In this document: positions 29,486 through 37,105 of the stretch, piece after piece
Layout of the letters: each line of letters opens with the position of its first letter
Numbering within the stretch: position 1 is the stretch's first letter
Source: Palsa-1400 sp036501625
GTDB taxonomy: Bacteria; Verrucomicrobiota; Verrucomicrobiia; Limisphaerales; Palsa-1400
Direction of reading: 5' to 3'
NCBI GenBank assembly: GCA_036501625.1
Contig: DASXZY010000009.1
Location: 1 to 64,000 of the forward strand
DNA length: 64,000 bases
Notes under the pieces: generated by a model
Database searches by the model: none
Seen by the model: the letters and a program-made list of their open reading frames with translations, nothing else
What the model was told of the DNA's origin: nothing
Made by a program: the position numbers and the translations under genes

Positions 29486-30168
29486 TTGGCGGGCCGCCCG
29501 TAGATTTCCACCTCGATGTATTCGTTGAGCTTGCTGTCGCTGCTCCCGTTGGAATAGAGGCGGACATAACGGGCGCGCGCGCCTTTGGCATCGACGACTT
29601 TGCCGAGATTGCTCTCCATGTACTGGCGGTCCGCGCCAATGCCCAAGCCGGCGCTGTTTTCCCGGTCATTGTTGAACAAGGTGCGCACGTTTTCGGTGAA
29701 ATCCGCGTCATCGGCAACCTGGACGGCGACGGAATGAAATATCTTGTGCGTGTCAAATGCATGCCAAAATGCGACGGCGTAAATTTCATGCGGGACGTTC
29801 AGATCAAATTGCACCCACTGCAATCCTTTGCGCAACTGGACGATGCCGTTTTCCTCGGCTTCCTTGTCGCCGTCAGCCAATTTAGCGAGGTCGCTCGCGG
29901 TGGCATTTTTGTCGCTGGAGGTGATGCGTTTGCCCGGCGCGACGTTGCGAGCATCTGGCGGCATCAAAGGCGGGGCTTCTGGTTTGGCGTTCAATTCCAC
30001 CGTGCTGCCTGGGGGAAGGTTTTTGGGGGTGCCGGCATCGACGGGGGCTGGGAGCTTCAATTTCAGCGGCACCCAATCGCTCTCGCCCGCCTGGGCGTTT
30101 GCGACCCAGAACAGGCAGGCGGCCCCGAAGAGGAGCAATCGGGCGGTTGTTATCACATTTCGAATCAC
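29482..30168 (-). CDS. Secreted discoidin-like (F5/8 type C) protein
   Basis: 228 aa with a signal peptide: MIRNVITTARLLLFGAACLF then a cleavage region ending AQA near residue 27. A Pro-rich linker (about residues 35-65) is followed by a jelly-roll-like region: VQFDLNVPHEIYAVAFWHAF, FHSVAVQVADDADFTENVRT, and near the end ARYVRLYSNGSS and YIEVEIYGRP. This fits an F5/8 type C (discoidin) carbohydrate-binding fold. It is the first gene of the group that ends with the sulfatase, so it may help dock the sulfatase on a glycan; that is inference. The region upstream contains a structured RNA. Confidence 0.7.
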   Translation of the reverse strand: MIRNVITTARLLLFGAACLFWVANAQAGESDWVPLKLKLPAPVDAGTPKNLPPGSTVELNAKPEAPPLMPPDARNVAPGKRITSSDKNATASDLAKLADGDKEAEENGIVQLRKGLQWVQFDLNVPHEIYAVAFWHAFDTHKIFHSVAVQVADDADFTENVRTLFNNDRENSAGLGIGADRQYMESNLGKVVDAKGARARYVRLYSNGSSDSKLNEYIEVEIYGRPAK

Positions 30169-30211
30169 GAGACAAAGATTGCACGGGTGCGCGGGCGGTG
30201 TCAGGGCAAAA

Positions 30212-30396
30212 AAAACCGGGCTTAGTGATCAGAGGGTGACCAAGAAGCCCGGGGAATTTTCGAATTTAGTACAAACGTAGGATTAGGGGCTTCCCGGCAG
30301 ATGCTGTACAAACACCAGCCGAAATCGTAACGGGCAATCAAAGAACAATTCCTAAACAAATTTTGCCCGCGTCTAACTCTTCTTCGGCCTAATCCA
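30212..30396 (-). ncRNA. Nested-hairpin RNA ending in an intrinsic terminator (small RNA or leader)
   Basis: Read on the minus strand, three nested perfect stems are present: GGATTAGG/CCTAATCC (30388-30395 with 30280-30287), GCCGAA/TTCGGC (30383-30388 with 30318-30323) and CGGGCAA/TTGCCCG (30363-30369 with 30331-30337). A separate hairpin CCGGGCTT/AAGCCCGG (30245-30252 with 30216-30223) is followed by eight T, a strong terminator. A promoter-like pair, TTGACT at 30425-30430 and TTTAGT at 30403-30408 with 16-bp spacing, would start transcription at the first stem. It lies 44 bp upstream of the discoidin-like gene, so it could be a riboswitch-like attenuator or a free RNA. I recognise no Rfam family. 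Confidence 0.6.
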
Positions 30397-30402
30397 CAAC
30401 CA

Positions 30403-30430
30403 ACTAAACACGCTGTGCAACTAAAGTCAA
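30403..30430 (-). promoter_or_regulatory. Candidate sigma-70 promoter for the structured RNA
   Basis: On the minus strand TTGACT (5 of 6 to TTGACA) and TTTAGT (4 of 6 to TATAAT) are separated by 16 bp in an AT-rich stretch. The expected start site coincides with the first base of the outermost RNA stem, which supports the pairing. Confidence 0.4.
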
Positions 30431-30548
30431 AGACTATTTTTATTTAAATTCATTCAAAATCTTTTCGGTTTTTTTTCCAAAAACTTTCAGATTCATGTTT
30501 ACATGGCCGCAACGATTGCTAGTATCCCTTCTGCGCGCGCGGAACTCC

Positions 30549-30887
30549 ATGAAGAAAATCGATGCCATTATCAAACCATTCAAACTCGAAGAGGTCAAGG
30601 AGGCGCTGGCGGCGGCGGGTGTGCAAGGGTTGACGATCTCCGAAGTCAAGGGATTCGGGCGGCAAAAAGGCCACACGGAAATTTACCGCGGAAGCGAATA
30701 CACCGTCGATTTCCTGCCCAAAATCAGGATTGAGGTGGTCGTGGCGGATGCACTCAAGCAACCGGCTGTCGAAGCCATAGTCCACGCCGCGCGCACTGGG
30801 AAAATTGGCGATGGCAAAGTGTTCGTCAGCAATGTCGAATCGGCCATCCGCATTCGCACCGAGGAATCGGGCGAAGAAGCCGTTTGA
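30549..30887 (+). CDS. glnB: Nitrogen regulatory protein P-II
   Basis: 112 aa from the ATG at 30549, the standard P-II length; an upstream in-frame ATG at 30495 is rejected as too long. The T-loop KGFGRQKGHTEIYRGSEY contains Tyr51, the uridylylation site, and the C-terminal GKIGDGKVFVSNVESAIRIR segment carries the ATP/ADP-binding residues. P-II senses 2-oxoglutarate and energy and controls glutamine synthetase and ammonium transport. No amtB or glnA is adjacent, so it appears to be a stand-alone regulator here. Confidence 0.95.
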   Translation: MKKIDAIIKPFKLEEVKEALAAAGVQGLTISEVKGFGRQKGHTEIYRGSEYTVDFLPKIRIEVVVADALKQPAVEAIVHAARTGKIGDGKVFVSNVESAIRIRTEESGEEAV

Positions 30888-31410
30888 TTTTAGTCCCGGC
30901 CGGGTTTCCACCCGACGGGGCCGTTTTGTCTGTGGATATAAGATAACGAAGCGAAAAGGCGCTGGAATGATTTGTGATGCGGATTGCAACTGGGAAGCGG
31001 AACCAGTGTTTCACCGGCGGGAAACATGGGGAAAATGCCTGATAATAAAGGCTTTTCTCCATTGTGAATAACCCGTGGATAAAAGTTAATATGTTGTTCT
31101 CGTCAGGCTGGCCTGACTTTGTTTAAAAAACATCTGCCAGCCGGAAAAGGTGAAGCCAGAATCAGCGTCGGCGTGAACCAGAAAAACGGCCGTGAATTTT
31201 TTCGTATGCAACTTATTCAATATCAGTCACTTAAAACTGTTCTCCGAGGAGCCTTTGGAGGCTTGGCCGCGCGCGCCGCGTTCGGCCGCCCAAACATCGA
31301 AAAGGAGGGCGCCCGCGCGCCCGGGAAAAATCGCGCTCAGAGAGGGCGGAAAAGTGCCGGTGAATAATTGTTGAAAACTCAAAGTTTGCCACTGTTATCA
31401 CGCACTTAAC
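30888..31410 (+). other. Non-coding region upstream of dnaA, candidate replication origin
   Basis: 523 bp with no supported gene. DnaA-box-like sites occur here: TGTGGATAT at 30931-30939, TGTGAATAA at 31063-31071 (exact TTATTCACA on the minus strand), GTGGATAA at 31075-31082 (TTATCCAC), and GGTGAATAA at 31359-31367. Two of the sites lie within 20 bp of each other. The stretch 31081-31130 is AT-rich. In many bacteria oriC lies beside dnaA. No strand-composition analysis was done, so this is a candidate only. Confidence 0.45.
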
Positions 31411-32778
31411 ATGCAACTAACCGCCGACACCGTCTGGGGGGCGGCGCAGCAGCAACTGCGCGCGCTTCTAAACACGGACATTTACAATCTTTGGTTCCAG
31501 CCGATCAAAGCCGAGACGCTGGAGCAGGAGATTCTGACGCTGGAAGTCGCCAACGATTTCTGCGAGGTTTGGCTCAAGGATAATTACCTGGGCCTGATCC
31601 ACGATGTCCTCATGCAGGCCTCGGGCCAGCACCTGAAGGTCAAGTTCCACGTCAACCCTGCCGGGGCCGAGGCCAACGGTTTGGGCGCGCCGGAATCCAA
31701 AAACAAGCCGCGGCCGCCTGCGGAAGCCGTCGAACGCAACGTCCCAGTCCTCAAAGAATCGTTGTTCAATCCGAAGAACACGTTTGAAACCTTCGTGGTC
31801 GGGGAAAACAATAATCACGCCCATGCGGCCGCCATGGCAGTGGCGCAGGCGCCGGGGCGATCTTACAACCCGCTCTTCCTTTTTGCCGGCGTGGGCCTGG
31901 GCAAAACGCATTTGCTCCAAGCCATCGGCCAGCACGTGGCCGCCAGCAAAAAGACCTCGCGGGTCACGTATTTTTCCGCCGAGAAATTCACCAACGAATA
32001 CATTGACGCCATCCAGAACAACCAACTAGTGCGGTTCCGCCGCAAATACCGCCAGGCCGACATGCTCTTGATCGACGATGTGCAATTCCTGGCCGGCAAG
32101 GAACGCATCCAGGAGGAATTCTTTCACACCTTCAATGCCCTGCACGAGGCCCGCAAGCAAATCGTGCTCACCTGCGACCGGCCGGCGGCGGAAATCCAGA
32201 ATTTGGAGCAGCGGCTGGTGTCCCGTTTTGAATGGGGCTTGGTCGCCGAGATGCAGGCGCCGGATGTCGAGACACGCATGGCCATTTTGCGCAAGAAGGA
32301 ACGCGCGATGGGCGTTGATCTGCCCGAGGATATTATCAATTTCCTGGCCAGCCGCATTCGCACGAATATCCGCCGCCTGGAGGGGGCTTTGATTCGCGTC
32401 GCTTCCTACGCCTCGCTGACGGGCAACAAAGTGACGTTGCAGACCGTCGAAGGCTTGTTGCGCGAACTGCTGCACCAAGAGGGGCGCTTCACGGTCAATA
32501 TCGAGATCATCCAAAAAAGGGTGGCCGAACATTTCGATCTCCGCGTTTCCGACATGACCAGCAAACGGCGCCCGGAGAACATCGCTTTCCCGCGGCAAAT
32601 CGCCATGTATCTGGCCCGGCATATGACCGAAAGCTCGCTCAATACCATCGGCGAGGCCTTCGGGGGGCGCGATCATGGCACGGTTTTGCACGCGTGCCGT
32701 TTGGTCAAAGACCGCATGGAAATCGACGCCGATGTCCGGCAGACGGTCCAATACCTGGAAAAGCAACTGCTCCGCTGA
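31411..32778 (+). CDS. dnaA: Chromosomal replication initiator DnaA
   Basis: 455 aa. Domain I (about residues 1-85) starts with WGAAQQQLRALLNTDIYNLW; a Pro-rich linker follows. The AAA+ domain begins FNPKNTFETFVVGENNNHAH and has Walker A GVGLGKTHLLQ and Walker B MLLIDDVQFLAGKERIQEEF. Domain IV carries the DNA-binding signature, GEAFGGRDHGTVLHACRLV. It binds DnaA boxes to open the origin. The gene starts at an ATG that follows the candidate origin, and dnaN is not adjacent. Confidence 0.98.
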   Translation: MQLTADTVWGAAQQQLRALLNTDIYNLWFQPIKAETLEQEILTLEVANDFCEVWLKDNYLGLIHDVLMQASGQHLKVKFHVNPAGAEANGLGAPESKNKPRPPAEAVERNVPVLKESLFNPKNTFETFVVGENNNHAHAAAMAVAQAPGRSYNPLFLFAGVGLGKTHLLQAIGQHVAASKKTSRVTYFSAEKFTNEYIDAIQNNQLVRFRRKYRQADMLLIDDVQFLAGKERIQEEFFHTFNALHEARKQIVLTCDRPAAEIQNLEQRLVSRFEWGLVAEMQAPDVETRMAILRKKERAMGVDLPEDIINFLASRIRTNIRRLEGALIRVASYASLTGNKVTLQTVEGLLRELLHQEGRFTVNIEIIQKRVAEHFDLRVSDMTSKRRPENIAFPRQIAMYLARHMTESSLNTIGEAFGGRDHGTVLHACRLVKDRMEIDADVRQTVQYLEKQLLR

Positions 32779-32784
32779 ACCGGT

Positions 32785-33765
32785 GTGGAGCCGCTGATCA
32801 AAGTCCAGGAACTGACCAAAAGCTTTCTCACCTACAAGAAAGAGCCGGGTTTTAGCGGCGCGGTGCGCGGACTTTTTCACCGCCGCTACGAGCAAACAGT
32901 CGCGGTCGATCACGTCAGTTTTACCGTTGAGGAGGGCGAACTGGTCGGCTTCCTCGGCCCCAACGGCGCGGGCAAAACGACCACCCTCAAGATGCTGGCG
33001 GGGCTGGTGCACCCCAGCAGCGGCTCGGCGCGCGTGCTGGGTTACGTGCCTTGGGAGAGGGACGATGGCTATCGGCGGCAATTCGCGCTGTTGCTGGGGC
33101 AGAAGAACCAGCTTTGGTGGGACTTGCCGGCCCGCGAGTCGCTCGAACTGAATGGCAAAATTTACGGCCTGCCCGCCGCCACTTTCAAACGCACCGTCGA
33201 TGAATTGACCGACCTCCTGGCCGTGCGCGATAAATTGGACGTGATGGTGCGCGAACTTTCCCTCGGCGAACGGATGAAGATGGAGTTGATCGCGTCCCTG
33301 CTCCACCAGCCGAAGGTTCTTTTTCTGGACGAGCCCACCATCGGCTTGGACGTGGTCTCGCAAAAAACGGTGCGCGATTTTCTCCGCCAGCACAATGCCC
33401 GCCACAAAACCACCTTCCTGCTGACCAGCCATTACATGGCGGACATCCAGGAATTGTGCCAGCGCGTCATTATTATTGACAAAGGCAAAATCTCCTTCGA
33501 CGGCCGATTGGGCGCCATTATCGACCGCTTCGCCGATTTCAAAATCCTGACCATTTCCTGGCAATCCGGGGCCAGTTTTCCCGCCGTCGATTTCACCCGC
33601 TTTGGGGAGCTGATGGAACACAGCGCCAACCGCATTCAGCTCAAAGTCAAGCGTGACCAGGTCATCGCCGCCTGCAAGGAATTGCTGGACAAAGTTCCTG
33701 TCAACGACATCGACATCGAGGAAGTGCCGATCGAGGATGTCATCCGCCAAATCTTCGCCAAGTGA
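32785..33765 (+). CDS. ABC-2 type exporter ATPase (NatA/ABC_ATPase with C-terminal extension)
   Basis: 326 aa from a GTG at 32785, 6 bp after dnaA. Walker A LGPNGAGKTTTLKMLAGLVH, the signature LSLGERMKMELIASLLH, Walker B VLFLDEPTIGLDVVSQ and H-loop LLTSHYMADIQELC are intact. The LSLGERMK form and the C-terminal extension of about 90 residues fit ATPases that pair with ABC-2 permeases of the YadH/NatB kind. The usual two permease genes do not follow; non-coding sequence does. Either they have been lost or are elsewhere. Confidence 0.9.
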   Translation: MEPLIKVQELTKSFLTYKKEPGFSGAVRGLFHRRYEQTVAVDHVSFTVEEGELVGFLGPNGAGKTTTLKMLAGLVHPSSGSARVLGYVPWERDDGYRRQFALLLGQKNQLWWDLPARESLELNGKIYGLPAATFKRTVDELTDLLAVRDKLDVMVRELSLGERMKMELIASLLHQPKVLFLDEPTIGLDVVSQKTVRDFLRQHNARHKTTFLLTSHYMADIQELCQRVIIIDKGKISFDGRLGAIIDRFADFKILTISWQSGASFPAVDFTRFGELMEHSANRIQLKVKRDQVIAACKELLDKVPVNDIDIEEVPIEDVIRQIFAK

Positions 33766-34051
33766 TGTATGCGGCGGAGCGGCATCAAGCCGGCGGAAGC
33801 GGGCGCCTGAATCCATGGTAAAATTCTTCGTTGTCATTGCCGCCTTTTGCTCCTCTTTCAGGGCCGCTGGTTCGCCCCGGGCAAGGGCCGCCGGGCGGCC
33901 ATTTTATCCGGAAACGCCGCGATTTGGCTTGTTCGACCTTGTTTTCCCTTTATTTGCCTTGATCTGCTTAAGTTTTTTCTAATTTTTCCCGATAAAATCC
34001 GCCGAAAATCCCGAAAGAACATGCGCCGAAGCGCGACATGGCTCAAATAAT

Positions 34052-34085
34052 ACCATGCTTTAGTGGTAATGCAAGAGATGAGTTT
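34052..34085. repeat. 34-bp direct repeat, copy 1
   Basis: It matches 34717-34750 at 30 of 34 positions. The core TTTAGTGGTAATGCAA is identical in both copies. TACCA at its left edge and TGGTA inside form a small inverted repeat. The two copies bracket a 665-bp stretch that includes element copy A. Confidence 0.7.
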
Positions 34086-34226
34086 TGAGATAACGGTTCG
34101 GCCGAGGGCTGCTCTTTTATCGACTTTGCCGGCGAAATCCGGCAGGATCAACGCATGCCGCGTGAACTGCGCATCGGGCATCAACCGATTCTTGGCCGCC
34201 CGCCAAGCCGAAGGGGCGCCTCCGTA

Positions 34227-34333
34227 GATGGAGGAAAACCAATTGAACCACGGACTGATTGTGCAAAGGCACGGTTTGACTCCTTTGACCGCATCAGACC
34301 TGTTGAGAAAGCCAAGAAGTGCAAAAAGTGAGG
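34227..34333 (+). repeat. 107-bp interspersed element, copy A
   Basis: It aligns without gaps to 36467-36573 with few differences. The right-hand 22 bp (34312-34333) is the same inverted-repeat arm seen in copy B, but the left arm is missing here, so this is a truncated copy. A short frame inside it reads MEENQLNHGLIVQRHGLTPL; it starts within the element and is probably not a gene. Confidence 0.8.
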
Positions 34334-34478
34334 CCTGAAACCGAATCACACTGGCATCATAAGATCGTGGCAAAAACTTGGGCCGGCGTTTTTCCTGCTG
34401 CTTATTTTGGTGGCAGTGGAGATGGTGCGGGTTCGCCTGCTGGCGTTGCCGCTGGAACGTGATAGTAAATAGTTGTTT

Positions 34479-34658
34479 ATGCCAAAAATAAGGACAAATC
34501 ATCGTTGGGTTTTTTCATTAGTGCTGGCACTCGTAGGCGGACCTTTGATTTATGTTTTTCTTCGGGTATTCCACTGGCAATTTTATCTATCGGTATTGTT
34601 CGCTACGGTCGCAAGGGCTCGATTCACATGCGGTATTGTGAGGCTTTTGAAACAGTGA
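34479..34658 (+). CDS. Possible small membrane protein
   Basis: 59 aa, MPKIRTNHRW followed by one clear hydrophobic helix and a second weaker hydrophobic stretch (FYLSVLFATVA). No ribosome-binding site and no recognisable family. It sits between repeats, so it may be only an open frame. Confidence 0.2.
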   Translation: MPKIRTNHRWVFSLVLALVGGPLIYVFLRVFHWQFYLSVLFATVARARFTCGIVRLLKQ

Positions 34659-34716
34659 GGAAGCCAGCCCAGGGTCACCCATTGGTAAATAAATGCAAGC
34701 GTGCAAGCGTCACAAC

Positions 34717-34750
34717 ACCATGATTTAGTGGTAATGCAATAGGCGAGTTT
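34717..34750. repeat. 34-bp direct repeat, copy 2
   Basis: Second copy of the repeat at 34052-34085 (30 of 34 identical). It ends 107 bp before the DUF4157 gene. Confidence 0.7.
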
Positions 34751-34857
34751 ATGGCAGAGTGGATAAAACAGCGCATTCGCGCTTGACGTGCCTGGCACGG
34801 GGTGGCTTAATCCTCGTCGTTACGACGTTGATGCCGTGACCGATTAGGAAATGGAAT

Positions 34858-36417
34858 ATGCAGACCTTTGCGCAAAGCCAGCATCATAATCAAAAGCCGG
34901 CGTCCTCCGGGCCGGCTCGGTCTCACATTGCAAAAACTAAACACGATTTTCACGAACATCCCGTCACGCATTTGCAGCGCGCCCTTGGCAATCAAGGAGC
35001 AGGACGGATGTTGGAAACTCGTGCTGAAGAACGCGCAGCCGGCACGACAATCACGTCATTACGCCGCTTTGGGCACGATTTTAGCCGGATTCCCATACAT
35101 CCGGCTTCGGCTGGGGTGATTCAAACTAAACTGGCAGTCAACCAGCCGGGAGGCAAATGCGAGCAGGAAGCAGACAGCGCCGCCAAACGAGTGATGCGCA
35201 TGCCCGAACCGCGACTCCAGCGCAAATGCGCCTGCGGCGGCACACCCGGTTCCGACGGGGAATGTGCGGAATGCAAACGGAAAAGAGTGCAACGCAACGC
35301 CGCTCAACCTTCAACCGCCAGCGCTCAACCTTCCGAAGCGCCACCGATCGTCAATGAAGTCCTGCGTTCGCCCGGCCGGCCGCTCGATGCCGCGATTCGC
35401 ACGGATATGGAGCCTCGGTTTGGCCATGATTTCAGCCGGGTGCGCGTGCATACTGATTCCCGCGCGGCCCAGTCCGCGCGGTCTGTCAATGCCGCGGCCT
35501 ACACTGTTGGCAGCGACATCGTATTCAGCATGGGGCATTACGCGCCCGGCACTTCCAATGGCAAAAACTTAATGGCTCACGAGCTCTCGCATGTGGTTCA
35601 AAATGCCCGCTCCGCACCCGGCGCCGGAATAAGTTCCCCTGGCGACGCCTCGGAGCGGGAAGCGGAAAGCATGGCAGGCCAGGCTTTATCCGTGGGATCG
35701 GGCCGGAATACTCCGGGGACAACGGGCGGTTCAGCCACTCCCCCGTTCCTTTCCCGATTGGTGTCCGGAAACTTCAATTGCGCGGCTGGAACCGATGGCG
35801 CCTCGGCAAATCCCCTTCCCGATGTCACCGCGATGGACGCGCAGGCGCTCACTTTCGCGCAGGGAGCGGTCGGAGTATTGAATGCCTATTCAATCAACGT
35901 GGCCGGCGGACATCGCGACGCGACGGCCCAGGTTGACGTCGCCTATCAAAATCGCTTTGGCATTCCTCCCGCCTCGGGCGCGGGTTTTTTGAATCGACTT
36001 ACCGGAACCGTGCGTCCGACTTTTAACCAGGCCTTCGCGGAAGAGTTATCCATCATGTCCCGCCGGTTTCAACTTGTCGCCAACCTCTTTTCCCAAAATG
36101 TCATCTATCGCTGCAATCATGGCGGGATCACGTTCGCGGGATGCGGGCCTATTAATTGTAACAATATATTTGCTGAATCATGCGCTGGCATCGGCGTCAT
36201 CTTCCTTTGCCCCACATTTTGGACGGGCAACAACGCGAACCAGCAAGCGGCGATACTGGATCACGAGGCCATGCACATAATTCTTGCCGCAGTTGGAGAC
36301 ACGGCGCTTCGGGGTTCAGGAGGAAACTTCCGGTTCGCGGAGTGTTATGGCTCGTTCATCGCCGACCTCAATGGATTTGCCACCAATGTCGCGGCCTGCC
36401 CCGCGCCTGGTCCTTAG
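34858..36417 (+). CDS. DUF4157 (eCIS-core) protein with a second C-terminal zincin motif
   Basis: 519 aa, start supported by AGGA 8 bases upstream. The first part repeats DUF4157-type elements: LRRFGHDFSRIPIHP near residue 62, then VNQPGGKCEQEADSAAKRVM and a Cys-rich CACGGTPGSDGECAECKRKR. The full DUF4157 domain (about residues 165-250) has RFGHDFSRVRVHTDSRAAQS and the zinc motif HELSHVV. The C-terminal 200 residues hold another HExxH, LDHEAMHIILAAVGD, followed by FAECYGSFIADLNGFA, which could supply a third ligand as in M35-like metallopeptidases. DUF4157 proteins are often cargo or partners of contractile injection systems; none is seen nearby. No signal peptide. Confidence 0.8.
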   Translation: MQTFAQSQHHNQKPASSGPARSHIAKTKHDFHEHPVTHLQRALGNQGAGRMLETRAEERAAGTTITSLRRFGHDFSRIPIHPASAGVIQTKLAVNQPGGKCEQEADSAAKRVMRMPEPRLQRKCACGGTPGSDGECAECKRKRVQRNAAQPSTASAQPSEAPPIVNEVLRSPGRPLDAAIRTDMEPRFGHDFSRVRVHTDSRAAQSARSVNAAAYTVGSDIVFSMGHYAPGTSNGKNLMAHELSHVVQNARSAPGAGISSPGDASEREAESMAGQALSVGSGRNTPGTTGGSATPPFLSRLVSGNFNCAAGTDGASANPLPDVTAMDAQALTFAQGAVGVLNAYSINVAGGHRDATAQVDVAYQNRFGIPPASGAGFLNRLTGTVRPTFNQAFAEELSIMSRRFQLVANLFSQNVIYRCNHGGITFAGCGPINCNNIFAESCAGIGVIFLCPTFWTGNNANQQAAILDHEAMHIILAAVGDTALRGSGGNFRFAECYGSFIADLNGFATNVAACPAPGP

Positions 36418-36444
36418 TCAGGAAAGATCATGAGCCGGCGTCAG

Positions 36445-36573
36445 TCCTCACTTTTTGCACTTCTTGGATGGAGGAAAACCAATTGAACCGCGGACTGATT
36501 GCGCAAAGGCACGGTTTGACCCCTTTGACCGTATCAGACCTCTTGAGAAAGCCAAGAAGTGCAAAAAGTGAGG
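36445..36573. mobile_element. 129-bp element with perfect 22-bp inverted ends (MITE-like), copy B
   Basis: The left end CCTCACTTTTTGCACTTCTTGG (shown here only as its first 22 bp, 36445-36466) is the exact reverse complement of 36552-36573. The inner 85 bp matches copy A at 34227-34311. There is no transposase. Size and inverted ends fit a MITE or other non-autonomous element; the RNA would also form one long hairpin. No clear target-site duplication is seen. Confidence 0.7.
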
Positions 36574-36713
36574 TTTGACACTGGCTTCTCCGGCTCCGGC
36601 TTTATAAGTATGTTTATTGGATTGTCTGCACTTTGGCGTTGGATTTTCTAATCCACGCCGAAAGCGGGTTAAAACGAGCCGGGGGGCGACCTGCTCCGAG
36701 CTGCCTGACAAGA

Positions 36714-36908
36714 AATGGCGGAGGAACGAATGTCATCGTCGGGTTAGGAACCCCAGGGAACTCATACGCCCTTGATTTGGCGACGAACCTTACGCCTCCG
36801 GTTAGTTGGACGCCCCAAGCTGCCAACACGTTGACGGGAAGGATTCTGAATTTCACGAACGTCACTAGCTCTCCACAAGGTTTTTACCGAACACGATTTG
36901 TGCAATAA
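36714..36908 (+). pseudogene. C-terminal relic of a secreted protein
   Basis: The frame reads GTPGNSYALDLATNLTPPVS, WTPQAANTLTGRILNFTN and ends QGFYRTRFVQ with a stop at 36906-36908. This is the usual last 60 residues of large verrucomicrobial secreted proteins (a small beta domain ending in FYR). No start or body is present, so it is a remnant. Confidence 0.6.
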
Positions 36909-37105
36909 AGCCATATATGCCGCGCAGTTTCAAAACCCGGTTTTGATTCGGTTGACTAACACCAGCGCTCTGAGGTAATTGGGATGCCGCCAACAATTAC
37001 CAGAGAGCCGGCTCTCAAGGCCATTTGTCGCAGCATTACCCCTCCAACGACACTTCGGACGGGTCGCTATTGGGTCGCTTTCTCAATCCTTTTCATTCCA
37101 TATCT

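Larger units (their letters stand above)
33766..34857 (+). other. Gene-poor accessory stretch with repeats
   Basis: About 1.1 kb with no gene I trust. It contains one copy of the 107-bp element (34227-34333) and two copies of a 34-bp direct repeat (34052-34085 and 34717-34750). Possible short frames include 34479-34658, 59 aa with one hydrophobic helix (WVFSLVLALVGGPLIYVFLR), which is weakly plausible as a small membrane protein. The abrupt loss of the permeases expected after the ABC ATPase suggests a rearrangement boundary. Confidence 0.5.
36418..37105. other. Non-coding stretch with element and gene relic
   Basis: About 690 bp between the DUF4157 gene and the end of the giant protein gene. 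It holds the 129-bp element and the C-terminal relic at 36714-36908. Nothing else coding is supported. Confidence 0.6.

Noticed and set aside
32026..33837. A 603-aa minus-strand frame across dnaA and the ABC ATPase
   Set aside because: It covers two well-supported genes on the other strand and has no recognisable domain.
34230..34338. A short frame starting MEENQLN in the 107-bp element, also seen in copy B
   Set aside because: It starts inside the repeat and has no ribosome-binding site; conservation reflects the DNA element.
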